Positions 60,944 through 64,000 of a stretch of DNA of 64,000 nucleotides are shown here, one piece after another. The stretch is taken from positions 186,001-250,000 of the forward strand of contig NZ_CP125644.1 in assembly GCF_030053155.1 (NCBI RefSeq), written 5' to 3'. Position 1 is the first letter of the stretch. Each line of letters opens with the position of its first letter. The stretch comes from Rhizobium sp. BT03. Its GTDB lineage: Bacteria; Pseudomonadota; Alphaproteobacteria; Rhizobiales; Rhizobiaceae. The notes beneath the pieces are model-generated. The model worked only from the letters and a program-made list of their open reading frames with translations. It searched no databases and was not told the DNA's origin. The position numbers and the translations under genes are program-made.

Positions 60944-60944
60944 G
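60925..60944. promoter_or_regulatory. NarL-type 7-2-7 palindrome overlapping mctR stop
   Basis: CCTACCCA-CTTC-TGGGTAGG is a perfect inverted repeat. Read as heptamers it is TACCCAC-TT-CTGGGTA, the 7-2-7 layout used by NarL/LuxR-type regulators. It could instead be a 3' hairpin of mctR, as no T-run follows. Confidence 0.5.
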
Positions 60945-60964
60945 CCCTGGTATTTCCGCTCTGC

Positions 60965-60980
60965 GCCCATCTTGTGGGGA
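60965..60980. promoter_or_regulatory. Second, degenerate 7-2-7 copy in mctR-mctP spacer
   Basis: GCCCATC-TT-GTGGGGA repeats the layout of the element at 60925 with mismatches (its right arm reads TCCCCAC against TACCCAC). The centres are 38 bases apart. Together they could serve the promoter upstream of the DUF3311 and permease genes. Confidence 0.35.
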
Positions 60981-61045
60981 TAAAACCAACGCCCTAGGAC
61001 TCCATTCGCGGCTGGCCAAGTGCCAAGCCGTTGGGAGGAATTCAC

Positions 61046-61120
61046 ATGCGTTACATCAGCTTCCGATCGGACGGAAAAGCTCGAGCGACCCGAACCGGGC
61101 CCGCCGCGGCGACCGGCTGA
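61046..61120 (+). CDS. Short ORF with strong ribosome-binding site in mctR-mctP leader
   Basis: MRYISFRSDGKARATRTG starts a 24-codon frame preceded by GGGAGGA at 7 bases. The N-terminus looks like the opening of a fumarylacetoacetate-hydrolase-type protein, but the frame stops at once. The following DNA reads on in the +1 frame to a stop at about 61179 (ending AFHADNWNMATAVRGA). It may be a leader peptide or the remnant of a decayed gene; I cannot decide. Confidence 0.3.
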   Translation: MRYISFRSDGKARATRTGPAAATG

Positions 61121-61191
61121 CAGACCCGCCTTCCACGCCGACAACTGGAACATGGCGACCGCCGTGCGCGGCGCCTGAAAGGTATTCCGAC

Positions 61192-61389
61192 ATGGAAAAA
61201 CCACGTAGCAAGGCAGCGCTCTGGCTGCTGATCATCCCTTATATAGGTCTGCTCTGGCCGGCATTTTACAATGTCCGCGAGCCGTCGCTTTTCGGCTTTC
61301 CCTTCTTCTACTGGTATCAGCTTCTCTGGGTGCCGATCACGGCGACATTGACCTGGATCGCTTATCGGAGCGTTCGCCATGACGACTGA
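61192..61389 (+). CDS. DUF3311 small membrane protein
   Basis: A 65-residue protein with two hydrophobic segments (ALWLLIIPYIGLLWPAFY and WYQLLWVPITATLTWIAY) separated by FGFPFFYWYQ, the DUF3311 signature. Such proteins almost always precede SSS permeases of the MctP/ActP/PanF kind and are thought to be small partner subunits. Its end overlaps the permease start by 11 bases, consistent with coupling. Confidence 0.88.
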   Translation: MEKPRSKAALWLLIIPYIGLLWPAFYNVREPSLFGFPFFYWYQLLWVPITATLTWIAYRSVRHDD

Positions 61390-62854
61390 CATCAACGGCA
61401 CGGCGCTTGCCGTCTTCATCTTCTTTTTCGTCCTCGTCACGGTCATGGGCTTCGTCGCCAGCCGCTGGCGCAAGCCCGAGACGCTCGCCCATATCGATGA
61501 ATGGGGCCTCGGCGGCCGCAACTTCGGCACCTGGATCACCTGGTTCCTCGTCGGCGGCGATTTCTACACCGCCTATACCGTGATCGCCGTCCCGGCGCTG
61601 GTCTATACGGTCGGCGCCTACGGCTTCTTCGCGCTGCCCTACACCATCGTCGTCTATCCCTTCGTCTTCATGGTCATGCCGGTCCTGTGGAAGCGCGCCA
61701 AGGATTTCGGTTATGTGACGGCGGCCGACGTCGTCCACGGCCAGTACGGATCACGCGGCCTCGAACTCGCGGTCGCGGCAACCGGCGTCATCGCCACCAT
61801 GCCCTATATCGCCCTCCAGCTCGTCGGCATGACGGCGGTGCTGAAGGCGCTCGGGCTGCATGGCGAACTGCCGCTGGCGATCGCCTTCATCGTGCTGGCG
61901 CTCTATACCTATTCGGCGGGTCTTCGCGCGCCGGCCCTGATCGCCTTCGTCAAGGACATCATGATCTACATCGTGGTGATCGCAGCCGTCGCGCTCATCC
62001 CGTCGAAGCTCGGCGGCTACGCCAATGTCTTCGCCTCGGCCGATGCGGCCTTCCAGGCCAAGGGCTCCGGCAATCTGCTGCTCGGCGGCAATCAGTATGT
62101 CGCCTATGCCACGCTCGCTCTCGGTTCGGCGCTCGCGGCCTTCATGTATCCGCATACGCTGACCGGCATCTTCGCCTCCAACAGCGGCAAGACGATCCGC
62201 AAGAACGCGATCATGCTGCCCGCCTATACGCTGCTGCTCGGGCTGCTGGCCCTGCTCGGCTATATGGGCCACGCCGCCAACCTGAAGCTCGACAGCGCCA
62301 ATGACGTCGTTCCGACCCTGTTCAAGACGCTGTTTTCGGGCTGGTTCTCCGGCTTCGCCTTTGCGGCGATCGCCATCGGCGCACTGGTGCCGGCGGCGGT
62401 GATGAGCATCGGCGCCGCCAACCTCTTCACCCGCAATTTCTGGAAGGCCTATGTCGATCCCAAGGTCAGCGATGCGGGCGAAGCCAAGGTCGCGAAGGTG
62501 ACGTCGCTGGTGGTGAAGGTCGGGGCGCTGCTCGTCATCATCTTCCTGCCGACACAGTTCGCCCTCGACCTGCAGCTGCTCGGCGGCATCTGGATCCTGC
62601 AGACGCTTCCGGCCCTGGTCTTCGGCCTCTATACCAACTGGTTCCGCGCACCCGGTCTGCTGGCCGGCTGGTTCGTCGGCTTCTGCGGCGGCACCTACCT
62701 CGTCTGGGATGCCGGCTGGAAGCCGCTGCATATGATCAGCCTCGGCGGCGAACCCTTCACCGTCTATACCGGACTGCTGGCGCTGGCGGCAAACATCGCG
62801 GTCGCGGTGGTGATCAATGCCATGCTTCCGGCCAAGGTTCCGGCCCGGGCATAA
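61379..62854 (+). CDS. mctP: Monocarboxylate permease, SSS family (MctP-like)
   Basis: A 491-residue sodium:solute symporter family protein with about 13 membrane segments. Diagnostic stretches are EWGLGGRNFGTWITWFLVGGDFYTAYT near residues 40-65, GSALAAFMYPHTLTGIFAS near 250-265 and FAAIAIGALVPAAVMSIGAANLFTRNFWK near 325-350. MctP of R. leguminosarum moves lactate, pyruvate, acetate, propionate and alanine, and the gene order here is the same. The start ATG lies inside the DUF3311 gene. A strong terminator follows the stop. Confidence 0.9.
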   Translation: MTTDINGTALAVFIFFFVLVTVMGFVASRWRKPETLAHIDEWGLGGRNFGTWITWFLVGGDFYTAYTVIAVPALVYTVGAYGFFALPYTIVVYPFVFMVMPVLWKRAKDFGYVTAADVVHGQYGSRGLELAVAATGVIATMPYIALQLVGMTAVLKALGLHGELPLAIAFIVLALYTYSAGLRAPALIAFVKDIMIYIVVIAAVALIPSKLGGYANVFASADAAFQAKGSGNLLLGGNQYVAYATLALGSALAAFMYPHTLTGIFASNSGKTIRKNAIMLPAYTLLLGLLALLGYMGHAANLKLDSANDVVPTLFKTLFSGWFSGFAFAAIAIGALVPAAVMSIGAANLFTRNFWKAYVDPKVSDAGEAKVAKVTSLVVKVGALLVIIFLPTQFALDLQLLGGIWILQTLPALVFGLYTNWFRAPGLLAGWFVGFCGGTYLVWDAGWKPLHMISLGGEPFTVYTGLLALAANIAVAVVINAMLPAKVPARA

Positions 62855-62859
62855 GAAAA

Positions 62860-62898
62860 AACGAAGGGCAGCAAACGCTGCCCCTCGTTATTTTGTTT
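62860..62898. terminator. Intrinsic terminator, bidirectional, between mctP and chemoreceptor gene
   Basis: AACGA-A-GGGCAGC pairs with GCTGCCC-C-TCGTT around AAAC, followed by ATTTTGTTTT on the plus strand and preceded by AAGAAAAA, which gives a T-tract for the minus strand. It serves both convergent genes. Confidence 0.88.
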
Positions 62899-62918
62899 TC
62901 AGCAGAACGTTCCAGCGA

Positions 62919-64000
62919 TCAAAACTCTTCCCAATCACCGGCCAATGCCGTATTGCCCTGGGTCGCCGTCCCCTGGAACGACCTGCCCACCTTGGCGATC
63001 ATCTGGCGTGCCGGCGAGGCCACGGGTTGAGCATGATGAGCTGCGGGGGCCGGCTGCGATATGCGCTTCGGCGCCGCTACTCCGCCAATGTTGAACTGAC
63101 CCAGAAGCTGGAACAGCGCATCGGCTTCCCTGGCAAGACTGTGGGCGGCGGCTGTGGCTTCTTCCACCATCGCGGCGTTCTGCTGCGTGCCCTGATCCAT
63201 TCTGTTGACGGCGGTATTGATTTCTTTCAGCCCGGTCGCCTGCTCCTGCGAAGCACCGACGATGGCGCCGACATTGCCGTCGACCTGCTGGACCTGCGTC
63301 GCAATCTCCTGCAGGGCTTTTCCGGTTTCGCCAACCAGGGCGACGCCGTTTTTCACGTGGCCGTTCGACGCGTTGATCAGTTCCTTGATTTCCTTTGCCG
63401 CCTTGGCGGAACGCTGCGCCAATTCGCGCACTTCCTGGGCAACGACGGCAAAACCCTTGCCTGCTTCACCGGCACGGGCCGCCTCGACGCCGGCATTCAG
63501 CGCCAAGAGGTTGGTCTGGAAGGCGATCTCGTCGATGACGCCGATGATGCTGCCGATCTCGGTAGCGGAGGATTCGATCTTGCCCATGGCGTCGACCGCG
63601 TCGCGGACGACGCTGCCCGAGCGCTCCGCATTGTCCTTGGTCTTGCGAACGAGCTGGCCTGCTTCCTGAGCCCTGTTGCTGGAATCGGCGACGGTGGTGG
63701 TGATCTCCTCCAGGGCGGCGGCGGTTTCCTCGACGGAGGCTGCCTGCTGTTCGGTCCGCTTGGCGAGATCATCCGAAGCGGAGCGGATCTCCTGCGCGCC
63801 GGCCGCAATGGCGCTGGCGTTCTGGGAAACCTTCTGCATGGCGGCGCGCAGCTTTTCGACCGCGGCATTGAAGTCGGCTCTGAGCTTTTCCAGAGACGGA
63901 ATGAACGGCGTGGCGATCTGCTGCGTGAGGTCGCCGTCGGCGAGCGCCTGCAGCGCATCGCCGAGCTGACCGACCGCCCGGTCCGTCTGCTCGGCAAGGG
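62919..64000 (-). CDS. Methyl-accepting chemotaxis protein (C-terminal part, cut by window edge)
   Basis: About 360 C-terminal residues are present and the frame stays open to the window end. From the edge inward it shows a HAMP-like stretch ([22 protein letters not shown]), then the signalling domain with the invariant hairpin tip [31 protein letters not shown] and [16 protein letters not shown], coiled-coil methylation helices on both sides, a proline-rich linker, and a C-terminal GDWEEF. The last five residues DWEEF fit the xWxxF tether for CheR/CheB, as NWETF does in E. coli receptors. The sensor domain is outside the window. Confidence 0.93.
   Translation of the reverse strand, partial: LAEQTDRAVGQLGDALQALADGDLTQQIATPFIPSLEKLRADFNAAVEKLRAAMQKVSQNASAIAAGAQEIRSASDDLAKRTEQQAASVEETAAALEEITTTVADSSNRAQEAGQLVRKTKDNAERSGSVVRDAVDAMGKIESSATEIGSIIGVIDEIAFQTNLLALNAGVEAARAGEAGKGFAVVAQEVRELAQRSAKAAKEIKELINASNGHVKNGVALVGETGKALQEIATQVQQVDGNVGAIVGASQEQATGLKEINTAVNRMDQGTQQNAAMVEEATAAAHSLAREADALFQLLGQFNIGGVAAPKRISQPAPAAHHAQPVASPARQMIAKVGRSFQGTATQGNTALAGDWEEF

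Noticed and set aside
60950..60968. Sigma-54 type promoter (CTGGTATTTCCGCTCTGC) before the mctP genes
   Set aside because: The GG-N10-GC spacing is roughly present but the TTGC element is missing and the regulator is LuxR-type without a sigma-54 domain.

Overview
The window is GC-rich (roughly 60 %) alphaproteobacterial DNA, almost certainly from Rhizobium (R. leguminosarum/etli group) or a close relative. The clues are the dense ABC-importer and sugar-catabolism operons, the IolC-DUF2090 fusion, a RirA-type iron-responsive operator, an mctS-mctR-mctP-like monocarboxylate module and a chemoreceptor ending in the rhizobial-type CheR tether DWEEF. I see no rRNA, tRNA, CRISPR array, insertion sequence or prophage. 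Two toxin-antitoxin pairs (ParDE-like, VapC with a Phd/YefM antitoxin) sit between metabolic operons.

Layout. 1-4300 (minus): CUT1 sugar ABC importer with a TIM-barrel isomerase, faced by a LacI regulator (4520) with two palindromic operators between them. 5655-6242: ParDE-like pair. 6441-12438: a tightly overlapped operon coding for biotin carboxyl carrier, biotin carboxylase, a second carrier-like protein without the biotinyl lysine, PxpB, PxpC and a divergent PxpA, followed by an aminotransferase; a LysR regulator (minus) follows. 13588-18209: SDR dehydrogenase, amino-acid-type ABC importer and an RraA/HMG-aldolase-like protein. 18269-32776: LacI regulator divergent from an inositol-type catabolic operon (CUT2 importer with two permeases and a half-size ATPase, IolH/IolE-like TIM barrels, two Gfo/Idh dehydrogenases, an ABM-domain protein, IolC-DUF2090, IolD). 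An unrecognised TIM-barrel-like gene follows at 32860.

34041-42226 (minus) is an IclR-linked operon: CUT2 importer, lactonase-like amidohydrolase, D-serine-dehydratase-like PLP enzyme, RidA and an aspartoacylase-like zinc hydrolase. 43610-47628: flavin monooxygenase with an SsuABC-type importer (organosulfur theme). 47650-48335: VapC/antitoxin. 48480-50932: ClC transporter divergent from a MarR regulator across a perfect 19-bp palindrome. 50956-53981: iron-siderophore-type importer under a TGA-N9-TCA box. 54158-58181: amino-acid ABC importer plus homocysteine S-methyltransferase, divergent from an Lrp regulator. 58890-62854: two-component system, DUF3311 protein and SSS monocarboxylate permease. 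62919 to the edge: methyl-accepting chemotaxis protein (minus, incomplete).

Functionally the window is a series of self-contained import, degradation and regulator cassettes. The two least explained are the split urea-carboxylase-like PxpABC/biotin cluster and the IclR-linked D-amino-acid/lactone operon; the inositol-like cluster without IolB comes next. All assignments rest on reading translations and motifs by eye, with no database search.
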